NCBI GenBank assembly: GCA_004562765.1
Contig: SFRL01000063.1
Coordinates: 1 to 35,280 of the forward strand
DNA from: a bacterium
GTDB lineage: Bacteria > Bacillota > Clostridia > Lachnospirales > Lachnospiraceae
Direction: 5' to 3'
Length of the DNA stretch: 35,280 nucleotides
Shown: one piece after another, positions 23,134 to 32,097 of the stretch
Numbering within the stretch: the stretch's first letter is position 1
How the letters are laid out: each line of letters begins with the position of its first letter
Notes under the pieces: generated by a model
What the model was told of the DNA's origin: nothing
Database searches by the model: none
Seen by the model: the letters and a program-made list of their open reading frames with translations, nothing else
Made by a program: the position numbers and the translations under genes

Positions 23134-24447
23134 ATGTCGAAAGAAAGAGTGATTCAGTTTGGTGAGGGAGGATTCCTTCGTGGTTTTGTTGATTATTTTT
23201 TGTATAAGTTAAATGAAAAAGAGGTCTGGGAAGGCAAGGTAGTTGTTGTACAGCCCATCGAAAAAGGTATGTGCGACCTGCTCAGCTCCCAGAATTGTGA
23301 ATATAACCTGTATCTGCGCGGAATCGAGAACGGCGAGACCGTCAACGAGCGCACACATATTGACGTGATCAGCCGCTGTGTCAACCCTTATACGGAATTT
23401 GATGCTTATATGGAGCTGGCTGCAAACCCGGATATGCGTTTTATCATCTCCAACACCACCGAGGCAGGTATTGAGTATCTTGGCACAGAAAAGTTTACAG
23501 ACCGCCCTGCAAAATCATATCCCGCAAAGCTGACACAGCTGTTGTATAAGAGATATGAACTGGGTCTGCCGGGATTTATTCTGATCCCCTGTGAGCTGAT
23601 CGACAACAACGCAGGATTCCTGAAAGAGTATGTGTTAAAATATGCCGAGCTGCTCAACGAGGAGTGCGATTTCTGCAATTCTCTGGTAGACCGTATTGTG
23701 ACCGGCTATCCGAGAGACGAGGCAGAGGAGCTCTGGAAGGAGATCGGCTATCAGGACAACTGTCTGGACACTGCTGAGATCTTCCATCTGTGGGTGATCG
23801 AGGGTCATCATGAGGATGAACTTCCGTTCAACAAGGCAGGCTACAATATCATATGGACAGATGATGTAAAACCTTACAAGAAGCGCAAGGTCCGCATCTT
23901 AAACGGCGGTCATACCTCTATGGTTCTGGGGGCATATCTGTACGGACTGACAACCGTCGGCGAGTGCTTAAAGGACGAGACGGTTTCCGCGTTTTTAAAG
24001 AAATGTATTTTTGATGAGATCGTTCCGACACTGGGAAATACCGAGACGGATGTCAACTTCGGAAAAGCGGTTCTGGAGCGTTTCTCCAACCCGTTCATCA
24101 AGCATCAGCTGCTTTCCATCGCGCTGAATTCTGTCAGCAAGTTCCAGGTGCGTGTGCTGCCTACGATCTTGGAATACAAGGAAAAATACGGGGCATATCC
24201 GCCCGCATTGACCTTCTCTATGGCTGCATTGATCGCATTTTATCGCACAGACAATGCCAACGACGGCGAGGAGATCATGAAGTTTATGAAGGATGCCTCT
24301 GTGGCTGATATCATGGCACGTGAGGATTACTGGGGCGGCGATATCACGGGCATGACTGCAATGGTAGAAAACTATTACAATCTGATTCAGGAAAAAGGCA
24401 TGAAGGCTGCTTATGAGCAGGTGCTGTCTGAGAAAGAGGCTTATTGA
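23134..24447 (+). CDS. uxaB: Tagaturonate reductase
   Basis: This 437-residue enzyme belongs to the mannitol dehydrogenase superfamily. The N-terminal motif VIQFGEGGFLRGFVDYFL binds NAD; the catalytic region KRKVRILNGGHTSMVLGAYL carries the lysine, asparagine and histidine in the UxaB order. It reduces tagaturonate (made by UxaC from galacturonate) to altronate. AGGAGG at 23118-23123 supports ATG 23134. uxaA begins three bases after the stop codon, so reductase and dehydratase are made together. Confidence 0.93.
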   Translation: MSKERVIQFGEGGFLRGFVDYFLYKLNEKEVWEGKVVVVQPIEKGMCDLLSSQNCEYNLYLRGIENGETVNERTHIDVISRCVNPYTEFDAYMELAANPDMRFIISNTTEAGIEYLGTEKFTDRPAKSYPAKLTQLLYKRYELGLPGFILIPCELIDNNAGFLKEYVLKYAELLNEECDFCNSLVDRIVTGYPRDEAEELWKEIGYQDNCLDTAEIFHLWVIEGHHEDELPFNKAGYNIIWTDDVKPYKKRKVRILNGGHTSMVLGAYLYGLTTVGECLKDETVSAFLKKCIFDEIVPTLGNTETDVNFGKAVLERFSNPFIKHQLLSIALNSVSKFQVRVLPTILEYKEKYGAYPPALTFSMAALIAFYRTDNANDGEEIMKFMKDASVADIMAREDYWGGDITGMTAMVENYYNLIQEKGMKAAYEQVLSEKEAY

Positions 24448-24449
24448 TT

Positions 24450-25946
24450 ATGCAGGAATTTATCAAGATCAACGCTGCTGACAATGTAGCAGTAGCGCTT
24501 CGAGATTATACAAAAGGTGAGACGCTGCACGTGGACGGTGCGGACGTGACGCTGGCGGAAGATATTGCCAGAGGACATAAGTTTACGCTGACCGGACTGA
24601 ACGAAGGAGATGCGGTCATCAAGTATGGGTTTCCCATCGGCTACACAAAGGAAGCGGTTGGCAAAGGCTGCCACATCCATGTACACAATTTAAAGACCGG
24701 ACTGGGCGACGACCTGAGCTATGAGTATCATCCGGCGAATGTTGATAACCGTGCGTGCACGCTGCCGGAGGAGAACCGGTTCTTTTATGGCTATGAGCGT
24801 CCCGACGGAAGAGTCGGTGTCCGCAATGAACTGTGGATCGTTCCCACGGTCGGCTGTGTGAATTCGATCGCAGGCGCGATCGCAAAGCAGTGTCAGGAAT
24901 TGAAATGTGATAATATTGAGGCAGTCGTTTCCTATTCACATCCTTATGGCTGTTCTCAGATGGGCGATGACCAGGAGAATACGAGAAAAGCGCTTGCAGG
25001 ACTGATCAACCATCCGAACGCAGGCGGCGTGCTTGTGCTTGGGCTGGGCTGCGAGAATTCAAATATTGATGTGTTAAAACCGTATCTCGGAGATTATGAC
25101 GAGAAACGCATCCGTTTTCTGGTATGCCAGGACGTGGAGGATGAGGTCGCAGAGGGCGTGAAGCTCATGAAAGAGCTTGCTGTGCAGGCGGAAAAGGTAC
25201 AGCGCACGAAGGTGCCGGTAGACAAGCTTGTGATCGGTATGAAATGCGGCGGCTCTGACGGACTGAGTGGAATTACCGCGAACCCCGTTGTCGGTGAACT
25301 GTCCGATATCGTGACGAGCGCCGGTGGAAGCACCATCTTGACAGAGGTGCCAGAGATGTTTGGCGCGGAGACGATCCTGATGGATCGATGCGTGAATGAG
25401 GAAGTGTTTGAGAAGACCGTTCATCTCATCAATGATTTCAAGGATTATTACAGACGTCACGACCAGACGATCTATGAGAATCCGTCACCCGGAAACAAGA
25501 AGGGCGGTATTTCTACCCTGGAGGACAAAGCGCTGGGCTGTACACAGAAATCCGGATCCTCCAAGGTCATGGACGTGCTGACCTATGCACAACCGGTTAA
25601 AGTGGCGGGTTTGAATCTGCTCAGTGCTCCGGGCAATGATCTGGTGGCAAGTACGGCACTTGCGGTCAGCGGCGCGCAGATCGTGCTCTTTACTACCGGG
25701 CGCGGAACGCCTTTTGCAAGTGCGGTTCCTACGGTCAAGGTATCGTCCAACTCCCAGTTGGCAGGAAAGAAATCCGGCTGGATCGATTTCGATGCCGGCC
25801 GATTACTACAGGATGGAATGACGTTATCGGAACTCGGTATGGAGTTTTATGAATATGTACTGGCTGTCGCAAACGGAAAGAAGGTCAAGAGCGAGGAGGA
25901 GGGCTATCGTGACCTCGCGATCTTCAAACAGGGCGTGACGTTATAA
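24450..25946 (+). CDS. uxaA: Altronate dehydratase
   Basis: This 498-residue enzyme dehydrates altronate to 2-keto-3-deoxygluconate. The N-terminal SAF domain (residues 1-95) ends with the metal-associated HIHVHNLKT. The large C-terminal domain carries FYGYERPDGRVGVRNELWIVPTVGCVN, CSQMGDD, LVLGLGCENSN, MKCGGSDGLSGITANP and FTTGRGTPFASAVPTVK. Both domains are fused in one chain, as in UxaA of enterobacteria. ATG 24450 follows AGAGG; the in-frame TTG at 24444 overlaps the uxaB stop and is less likely. Confidence 0.96.
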   Translation: MQEFIKINAADNVAVALRDYTKGETLHVDGADVTLAEDIARGHKFTLTGLNEGDAVIKYGFPIGYTKEAVGKGCHIHVHNLKTGLGDDLSYEYHPANVDNRACTLPEENRFFYGYERPDGRVGVRNELWIVPTVGCVNSIAGAIAKQCQELKCDNIEAVVSYSHPYGCSQMGDDQENTRKALAGLINHPNAGGVLVLGLGCENSNIDVLKPYLGDYDEKRIRFLVCQDVEDEVAEGVKLMKELAVQAEKVQRTKVPVDKLVIGMKCGGSDGLSGITANPVVGELSDIVTSAGGSTILTEVPEMFGAETILMDRCVNEEVFEKTVHLINDFKDYYRRHDQTIYENPSPGNKKGGISTLEDKALGCTQKSGSSKVMDVLTYAQPVKVAGLNLLSAPGNDLVASTALAVSGAQIVLFTTGRGTPFASAVPTVKVSSNSQLAGKKSGWIDFDAGRLLQDGMTLSELGMEFYEYVLAVANGKKVKSEEEGYRDLAIFKQGVTL

Positions 25947-25980
25947 ACATTTTATCAATAACTCAGGAGGTTATTCACAC

Positions 25981-27402
25981 ATGAAAGCATTCATGGACAA
26001 AGATTTTTTACTCGATACGGATACAGCGAAAAAACTGTATGCAAACTATGCGGATATGACAAAGATTCCGGTTCTGGATTATCACTGTCATATCAATCCT
26101 CAGGAGATCTGGGAGGACAGACAGTTTGACAATATCGCACAGGTATGGCTGGGCGGCGATCACTACAAGTGGCGTCAGATGCGCACCAACGGTGTGGATG
26201 AGAAATATATCACCGGTGATGCCACCGATCGCGAGAAATTCCAGAAGTGGGCAGAGACGATGCCCAAGCTGATCGGAAATCCGCTGTATCACTGGTCACA
26301 TCTGGAGCTGCGTTACTACTTCGGCTATCAGGGCAATCTGAACGGAGACACTGCAGAGGAAGTATGGAATCTCTGCAATGAGAAGCTGCGCAGCAAGGAC
26401 TTCACCGTCCGCAATCTGATCCGTAAGTCCAATGTACAGCTCATCTGTACGACAGATGACCCGGTAGATACCTTAGAGTATCATCAGAAGATCAAAGCAG
26501 ACGACACGTTTGATGTGCAGGTGCTGCCCGCATGGAGACCGGACAAGGCGATGAACATTGAGAAGCCGGATTTTGCAGCTTATATTCAGAAGCTGTCTGA
26601 GGTTTCCGGCGTTGCGATCAGCGACTTCGCTTCATTAAAGAAAGCGCTGGACGTGCGTCTGGATTATTTTGCTGAAAACGGTTGCCGCGTGAGTGACCAT
26701 GCGTTAGAATATGTAATGTATGTACCTGCGGATGAGGCGACATTAGACGTGATCCTGAAGAAAGCCCTCGCAGGAGAAAAGACAACCGCAGAGGAAAATC
26801 TGCAGTACAAGACGGCATTTATGCTTGCGATGGCAAAGCAGTACGCAAAGCGCGGATGGGTCATGCAGCTTCATTACGGCTGCAAGCGTGACAACAATGC
26901 GTTGATGTATGAGAAGCTTGGTCCCGATACCGGATATGATTGCATCAACAATTATGCACCTTCCGCACAGCTGGCAGACTTCTTAAATGCACTGTCTGCA
27001 ACGGATGAAGTGCCCAAGACGATCATTTACTCACTGAATCCCAACGACGACGCAGCGATCGGTACGATCATCGGCTGCTTCCAGGGCGGTGGTGTCAAGA
27101 ATAAGATCCAACAGGGCTCCGCATGGTGGTTCAATGATCACTACACCGGAATGACCAATCAGATGAAGTCTCTGGCAAATCTCTCTGCACTGGGTAATTT
27201 TGTTGGAATGCTGACCGACTCACGTTCCTTCCTGTCTTACACCAGACATGATTACTTCCGCAGAATCCTCTGCCAGATGATCGGTGGATGGGTAGAGAAC
27301 GGAGAGTATCCGGATGATGACAAGCTGCTGGGCGAGATCGTTAAGGGTATTTCCTTTAACAATGCCGTAGAGTACTTTGGATTTGATTTAAAAACCGTGT
27401 AA
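25981..27402 (+). CDS. uxaC: Glucuronate/galacturonate isomerase
   Basis: This 473-residue amidohydrolase-superfamily uronate isomerase converts galacturonate to tagaturonate and glucuronate to fructuronate. The metal-binding DYHCHINPQEIWED lies at about residues 34-47. LICTTDDPVDTLEYH, WVMQLHYGCKRDNN and the C-terminal MLTDSRSFLSYTRHDYFRRIL are diagnostic. Length is standard. It follows uxaA with AGGAGG before ATG 25981. With UxaB/UxaA it forms the galacturonate branch; with the UxuB-type enzyme it could begin the glucuronate branch. Confidence 0.97.
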   Translation: MKAFMDKDFLLDTDTAKKLYANYADMTKIPVLDYHCHINPQEIWEDRQFDNIAQVWLGGDHYKWRQMRTNGVDEKYITGDATDREKFQKWAETMPKLIGNPLYHWSHLELRYYFGYQGNLNGDTAEEVWNLCNEKLRSKDFTVRNLIRKSNVQLICTTDDPVDTLEYHQKIKADDTFDVQVLPAWRPDKAMNIEKPDFAAYIQKLSEVSGVAISDFASLKKALDVRLDYFAENGCRVSDHALEYVMYVPADEATLDVILKKALAGEKTTAEENLQYKTAFMLAMAKQYAKRGWVMQLHYGCKRDNNALMYEKLGPDTGYDCINNYAPSAQLADFLNALSATDEVPKTIIYSLNPNDDAAIGTIIGCFQGGGVKNKIQQGSAWWFNDHYTGMTNQMKSLANLSALGNFVGMLTDSRSFLSYTRHDYFRRILCQMIGGWVENGEYPDDDKLLGEIVKGISFNNAVEYFGFDLKTV

Positions 27403-27416
27403 AAAGGATGTTTTGT

Positions 27417-27893
27417 ATGGAATATAAGTATCAGTATCAGGTTCAGCCGTCCGATCTGTGGCAGCTGCAGATGTATTACACCTATTCGTCATATCTGGCG
27501 ATCATCAATGTGATCTTTATTGTTTCTTCCGCTGCGCTGCTCTATGCGCTGTGGGGGACATCGCCGTGGTGGCTTCGGATCCTGTTGCTTTTGTTTTTAT
27601 CGCTGTTTACGGTGATCCAGCCGACGGGTGTATATCTCCGTGCCAAAAAATCTTTAAAGGACAATCATGACACGCTGCAGCTTTCACTGAACGATCAGGG
27701 TATCGAGGTCGTTGTAGGCGATCAGAAAGAGTTTAAAAACTGGACGCAGGTGCAGGGCATTGTGTTGAAACCGACACTGGTAGCGATCTATACAGACAAA
27801 AATCACGGATATATTTTGACGAATCGAATTTTGAAGGATACGAAAAAGCAATTTCGGGCTTTTATAAAGACAAAGCGCGGAAAACGCGCATAA
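27417..27893 (+). CDS. YcxB-like membrane protein
   Basis: This is a 158-residue protein. Two hydrophobic segments at about residues 27-45 and 50-70 are followed by a basic linker (RAKKSLKDNHDTLQ). The C-terminal domain LSLNDQGIEVVVGDQKEFKNWTQVQGIVLKPTLVAIYT, then YILTNRIL, has the pattern of the YcxB-like domain (a PH-like fold of unknown function). AAAAAGG at 27401-27407 is too close to ATG 27408, so ATG 27417 is preferred. It sits between uxaC and a sugar-binding lipoprotein, suggesting an envelope role in the uronate response. Function is unknown. Confidence 0.75.
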   Translation: MEYKYQYQVQPSDLWQLQMYYTYSSYLAIINVIFIVSSAALLYALWGTSPWWLRILLLLFLSLFTVIQPTGVYLRAKKSLKDNHDTLQLSLNDQGIEVVVGDQKEFKNWTQVQGIVLKPTLVAIYTDKNHGYILTNRILKDTKKQFRAFIKTKRGKRA

Positions 27894-27904
27894 GGGGAAA
27901 TGTT

Positions 27905-28942
27905 ATGAAAAAAGGGTGCTCGTTTGTTCTGATAATGGCAATGCTGATTTCCCTCATGGGCTGCGCGCTCCTGCAGGAGCAGCAGCCCGAGGAGGAGAAC
28001 TATGCGTATGAGCAGTTTGCGCCAAAGGCGGACAACGGACAGGCGGACATCTATCTCATCACGAAGGGCTACAAGAATTTTTACTGGGATACGCTCCGTG
28101 AAGGAGCAAAAGACGCTGCGGAAAACTATGGATGCAACCTGTATGTGGCAGGTACACCCAGTGAATCGCATCTGGAGATCCTTGCAGAACTGATGGAGGA
28201 TGCGGTGGAGGCAGGTGCCGATGCGATCATCGTATCGCCGGCAGATATACCGGAGATCGCTAAAGCCGTGGATCAGGTCAAAAAGGCAGGCATTCCACTT
28301 GTTTTTGTGGACACGATCCTGAACGGAAAAGAGTTTGATGTGTGCTATGCCACAGATAATATGCAGGCGGGGCGATTGGCAGCGAAAGAAACGCTGAAGC
28401 TCTTGCGCCAGAACGGAAGAAAGGATACGGAGTTACTGACTGTCGGCATTGATATCGGTATGGCGGAATCGCAGACGATCCTGGAACGTCTGGCAGGATT
28501 TCAGGAGTACTGGAGTGATTATGCACCGAAAAGCTGGAAGGTGATCGAGGATATCAAGATCAATAACGGAAATATAGAGCTGGCAGAAAAACAGGGTTAC
28601 GAATTTATGGACAGTAAACGTGATCTGGCGGGGCTGGTAGGGTTGAACAACGGGTCGACCGTAGGTCTGGCAAGAAGTGTTGTTCAGCGTGCACGCACGG
28701 ATCTGGTACTGGTAGGATTTGATTACTCAGAGGAGATGGAACAGCTGATCACCGGAGGAGAATATCGCGCGGCAAGTATCGTGCAGCGACAGCGCGCGAT
28801 GGGATATTATGGTGTAGAGCAGGCGGTCAAACTCAGCGCAGGCGGAAGTGTGGAACACCGCTATGTGGATACAGGCGTTCAGCAGGTCGATCATGACAAT
28901 GTGAACAGCCTTTATATTCAGGAGGTTATTAACGGAAAGTGA
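27905..28942 (+). CDS. Periplasmic sugar-binding lipoprotein (RbsB-like)
   Basis: This 345-residue protein has a lipoprotein signal peptide (lipobox LMGC, Cys20). A type 1 periplasmic binding fold of the Peripla_BP_4 group follows: IYLITKGYKNFYWDTLREGAKDAAENYG, GADAIIVSPADIPEIAKAVD, GIPLVFVDTILNG, CYATDNMQAGRLAA, GLNNGSTVGLARSV and LVGFDYSEEMEQL. These usually bind sugars for ABC transporters, but no ABC permease or ATPase gene is near. The next gene is a membrane diguanylate cyclase with an extracellular sensor, so this protein may act as a sugar sensor rather than a transport component. That role is inference. Confidence 0.88.
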   Translation: MKKGCSFVLIMAMLISLMGCALLQEQQPEEENYAYEQFAPKADNGQADIYLITKGYKNFYWDTLREGAKDAAENYGCNLYVAGTPSESHLEILAELMEDAVEAGADAIIVSPADIPEIAKAVDQVKKAGIPLVFVDTILNGKEFDVCYATDNMQAGRLAAKETLKLLRQNGRKDTELLTVGIDIGMAESQTILERLAGFQEYWSDYAPKSWKVIEDIKINNGNIELAEKQGYEFMDSKRDLAGLVGLNNGSTVGLARSVVQRARTDLVLVGFDYSEEMEQLITGGEYRAASIVQRQRAMGYYGVEQAVKLSAGGSVEHRYVDTGVQQVDHDNVNSLYIQEVINGK

Positions 28943-28976
28943 CCGCAGGTGAGCATGATACAGGGAAGGGATGCAC

Positions 28977-30443
28977 ATGGCGATTTTGGGGAGAAAAAAG
29001 AGTTCAAAGCGCACGTATGGCATGATACTGGTTTTCTATCTGATCGTGTGTGTGCTGATCCTGACATCGGGCTTTATAGATGCACGGAGTATGGTTGAAG
29101 CATACAACGCGAGTCAGGCAAAGCTTGTGAGCGGACTTCTCGTGGAGAATGTCAATGTGGCACTGAACAATGCCGTGGCACAGATTGAAGAGGTCAGCTA
29201 TGCGATCGCGGATGGAAGGGAAGAAGATCCGGAAGTGATCTATGCGGCATTAAAGGCTTATGCGGATCGCTCTGATGTTCACAGTACAGGGTTTATCGCA
29301 AGCGACCTGAAAGTTTACGGTCAGGCAGGCGATCAGCAGGATCTGGTCAAGCTTGGTTATCTGAAGCAGGCGGTGGCCGCGCAGGAGACAATCGTAACAG
29401 ATCCGTTCCGCTCCCGGATATCGGCGGCGATCGTGATCACGATCTTTGTGCCGGTGTACAAAAACGGAGAGCGTTTTGGGACAGTATATGCCAACTTTCC
29501 ATTGGACAAGCTGCAGGAATATGCAAATATGAACAATCTGGGCGGTCAGGCGGGTATTTATCTGATCAACTGTAACTCGCTGAACTGCATTGCCTGCTCG
29601 GACAGTGGGTATGCAACAGCCGGAACGTGGAATAATCTGGCGCTCAGACAGGCACAGATGGAATTTGCTGACACGCATGACTACCAGTTTTATATTGCAA
29701 AGATGCAGAACGGCATTAAGGGAGACACGGTTCAGTACCGGATAAACGGAGTTGACTACACGCAGGGCTATGAGCGTATTGATAAGATGAAGGGCTGGTA
29801 TCTGGCGGTAGAACTTTCAGATACGGCAATGTCAGGATCCTTCAATATGTTTCAGGACAGGCTGCTGGCTTATGGCGGACTGCTTCTGCTTGCAACACTT
29901 GTGGCAGGTGTCGTGCTGATCGTTATGGAGATCTCTCAGAAAAAGAGTTTTGAGAAGCTGTCCAGCATTGATGCTATGACCGGTCTGTATAACAAAAAGA
30001 CATTTACTGCACTGGTTGAGGAACATCTGACCTATGAAAAAGATCCGGGTGTGCTGATCTTTGTGGATGTGGACAATTTTAAGATCTATAATGACCAATA
30101 CGGGCATCTGAACGGTGATGCCGTGCTGAAAAAATTTGCGCGAGAGCTTTTGGAGGAATTCAGCCAGACCGGAATCGTCGGACGCTACGGTGGTGACGAG
30201 TTCACGGTATTTTTGAAGAGCGTTTCCAGTCAGGACTATGTGGATCGCGCGATGGAGCGGCTGGAAAAGAAACTGTCAGCCATAGAGTTGGAGGAATTTG
30301 GCGAAGTGGCATTGAGCTTCAGCGCAGGAGGAGCGCGTTATCCGCAGGATGGCAGTACATTCGTGGAATTGTGCAAGCTGGCGGATGATGCACTTTACAG
30401 GGTTAAGGCAGACGGAAAAGGCAAATACTACTGGTACCAGTAA
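28977..30443 (+). CDS. Membrane diguanylate cyclase with extracellular sensor domain
   Basis: This 488-residue protein makes cyclic di-GMP from two GTP. It has a transmembrane helix at about residues 14-34, an extracellular sensor domain of about 260 residues (dCache-like by size and layout), a second transmembrane helix at about 297-319, then a GGDEF domain. DAMTGLYNKKTF, FVDVDNFKIYNDQYGHLNGD and the intact GGDEF active site (405-409, GRYGGDEFTVFL) indicate catalysis. The usual RxxD inhibitory site just upstream is replaced by SQTG-type residues, so product inhibition may be lost. ATG 28977 is chosen over ATG 28971 for its spacing from GGGAAGGG. It is probably co-transcribed with the sugar-binding lipoprotein. 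Confidence 0.9.
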   Translation: MAILGRKKSSKRTYGMILVFYLIVCVLILTSGFIDARSMVEAYNASQAKLVSGLLVENVNVALNNAVAQIEEVSYAIADGREEDPEVIYAALKAYADRSDVHSTGFIASDLKVYGQAGDQQDLVKLGYLKQAVAAQETIVTDPFRSRISAAIVITIFVPVYKNGERFGTVYANFPLDKLQEYANMNNLGGQAGIYLINCNSLNCIACSDSGYATAGTWNNLALRQAQMEFADTHDYQFYIAKMQNGIKGDTVQYRINGVDYTQGYERIDKMKGWYLAVELSDTAMSGSFNMFQDRLLAYGGLLLLATLVAGVVLIVMEISQKKSFEKLSSIDAMTGLYNKKTFTALVEEHLTYEKDPGVLIFVDVDNFKIYNDQYGHLNGDAVLKKFARELLEEFSQTGIVGRYGGDEFTVFLKSVSSQDYVDRAMERLEKKLSAIELEEFGEVALSFSAGGARYPQDGSTFVELCKLADDALYRVKADGKGKYYWYQ

Positions 30444-30537
30444 ATTTATATACATGTCGATCCGTCTTAAAATAAATGAAAAATGCAATGGCAAAGTGGG
30501 TCCGGGTGACCCGCAGAGCTGAGAATGGAGGAAAAAA

Positions 30538-31635
30538 ATGAACTTAAATTTGAAATCAGAAAAGGAATGCAAATTTGATGCGGTTTCACTTGGCGAGGTT
30601 ATGCTGAGACTGGATCCGGGTGAGGGAAGAATCCGTACCGCGCGCAACTTCCGCGCATGGGAAGGCGGCGGAGAGTACAATGTTGTCCGCGGACTGAGAC
30701 GTTGCTTTGGTATGAACACGGCTGTGATCACCGCTTTCGCAGATAACGAAGTAGGTATGCTGATGGAGGACTTTATCCTGCAGGGCGGCGTAGATACTTC
30801 TTTGATCAAATGGATGAAGACAGACGGAATCGGAAGAATCTGCCGTAACGGTCTGAACTTTACTGAGAGAGGCTTCGGAATCCGAGGAGCAGTAGGATGC
30901 TCTGACCGTGCAAACACAGCAATCTCAAAGGCAACTCCTGAGGATTTCGACTTTGAGTATATTTTCGGAGAACTTGGTGTGCGTTGGCTGCACACAGGCG
31001 GAATCTACGCTGCACTTTCCGAGCAGTCCTGTGAGACCGTTCTGGCAGCGATCAAGACCGCAAAGAAGTATGGCACTGTTGTTTCCTATGATCTGAACTA
31101 TCGTCCTTCCATGTGGAGCGCGATCGGCGGTCTGGAGAAGGCACAGGAGGTCAACAAAGAGGTTGCAAAATATGTAGATGTCATGATCGGAAATGAGGAA
31201 GACTTTACCGCATGCCTTGGCCTGGAGGTTGAGGGCAATGACGCGAACTTAAAGGAACTCAATCTGGACGGATACAAGAAGATGATCAACCATGCGGCAG
31301 AGCTGTATCCGAACTTCAAAGCAGTAGCAACTACCCTGCGTGAGGTGAAGACTGCTACTGTCAATGACTGGAGCGCGATCTGCTGGTCAGACGGTGAGAT
31401 CTATCAGTCCAATGAATACAAGGGACTGGAGATCATGGACCGTGTCGGCGGAGGTGATTCCTTCGCTTCCGGATTGATCTACGGTCTGATGACCACCGGA
31501 GACGCACAGATCGCTGTCAACTACGGCGCAGCACACGGCGCTCTGGCAATGACGACACCCGGTGATACGACGATGGCAAGCAAGAAGGAAGTAGAAGCCA
31601 TCATGAGCGGCGCAGGTGCACGTGTAAAGCGATAA
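30538..31635 (+). CDS. kdgK: 2-keto-3-deoxygluconate kinase (PfkB family)
   Basis: This 365-residue ribokinase-fold sugar kinase phosphorylates KDG to KDPG, the Eda substrate. Family marks are VSLGEVMLRLDPGEG, WEGGGEYNVVRGL, GGIYAALSE, VSYDLNYRPSMW, MIGNEEDF and the anion-hole/catalytic-base motif DRVGGGDSFASGLIYG. The DTAGDSF-type motif is VGGGDSF here, normal for this subgroup. AATGGAGG precedes ATG 30538. It is the last gene of the uronate cluster and is followed by a strong terminator. A half-match to the operator (ACATGTC) lies at 30452-30458 but is too weak to call. Confidence 0.93.
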   Translation: MNLNLKSEKECKFDAVSLGEVMLRLDPGEGRIRTARNFRAWEGGGEYNVVRGLRRCFGMNTAVITAFADNEVGMLMEDFILQGGVDTSLIKWMKTDGIGRICRNGLNFTERGFGIRGAVGCSDRANTAISKATPEDFDFEYIFGELGVRWLHTGGIYAALSEQSCETVLAAIKTAKKYGTVVSYDLNYRPSMWSAIGGLEKAQEVNKEVAKYVDVMIGNEEDFTACLGLEVEGNDANLKELNLDGYKKMINHAAELYPNFKAVATTLREVKTATVNDWSAICWSDGEIYQSNEYKGLEIMDRVGGGDSFASGLIYGLMTTGDAQIAVNYGAAHGALAMTTPGDTTMASKKEVEAIMSGAGARVKR

Positions 31636-31658
31636 AAACAGTTTAAAACAGGTCATAA

Positions 31659-31713
31659 CCCCTCAAGGATACTCATATACTGAAACAAAGTATTCTTGAG
31701 GGGTCTTTTTTTT
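31659..31713 (+). terminator. Strong terminator after kdgK
   Basis: CCCCTCAAGGATACT (31659-31673) pairs with AGTATTCTTGAGGGG (31689-31703), 15 pairs with one G-T, and runs into TCTTTTTTTT. It closes the uronate cluster. The last T bases overlap the possible start of the spoIIID remnant. Confidence 0.93.
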
Positions 31714-31859
31714 GAAAGAGTATATCGAAAAACGGGCAATTGATGAATTATATTGTCGAGCATAATACGACGGTACGTCAGACCGCTAAGCAGTTTGGGA
31801 TCAGTAAGTCTACGGTACATAAAGACATACCGGATGAACATGAACGGCTATACCAGTAG
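31712..31859 (+). pseudogene. spoIIID: spoIIID remnant, frameshifted and truncated
   Basis: SpoIIID is a small DNA-binding regulator of mother-cell sporulation genes, about 80-95 residues. From TTG 31712 the frame reads KEYIEKRAI and then stops at 31765. The continuation lies in another frame from 31746: NYIVEHNTTVRQTAKQFGIS, then KSTVHKD, the SpoIIID helix-turn-helix. A few bases are missing between the two parts. After HKD the sequence no longer resembles SpoIIID and stops at 31857. It is therefore a broken copy, at the point where the sequence turns from the core composition to AT-rich. A working spoIIID should be elsewhere if the organism sporulates. Confidence 0.85.
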
Positions 31860-31883
31860 TTGTTCAAATATTGAGAAAAAAAG

Positions 31884-31929
31884 AAAAAGGACTAGCCTGC
31901 TGGGAATCCAGCGACTGGTCCTTTTTCTT
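31884..31929 (+). terminator. Terminator hairpin at the left edge of the AT-rich island
   Basis: AAAAAGGACTAG (31884-31895) pairs with CTGGTCCTTTTT (31915-31926), with an inner CTGG/CCAG stem. A-rich on the left and T-rich on the right, it can act in both directions. The remaining bases up to 32154 are AT-rich and hold only the candidate promoter of the next gene. Confidence 0.8.
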
Positions 31930-32097
31930 TTGGAGGGAAGGTATTATAAAAAACGGCTGCAAGGTGTAATAAAATAGAACCGTATATTAGGAAGATAAGC
32001 TGGAGATTAGGATAATTACCTGATAGCAATTAAGAAACAGTATATTTTTATGGTAAGTATTTAATAATTAAATATTATAAATGAAGCATGTATGATG

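Noticed and set aside
30441..30537. Possible operator TATACATGTCGA and GGGTC/GACCC hairpin before kdgK
   Set aside because: The match to the regulon palindrome is only a half-site and no promoter of good spacing is seen; kdgK may be read from upstream.
31753..31977. 74-codon open frame over the spoIIID remnant
   Set aside because: It reads the remnant and the following terminator in the wrong frame and has no motif or good start.
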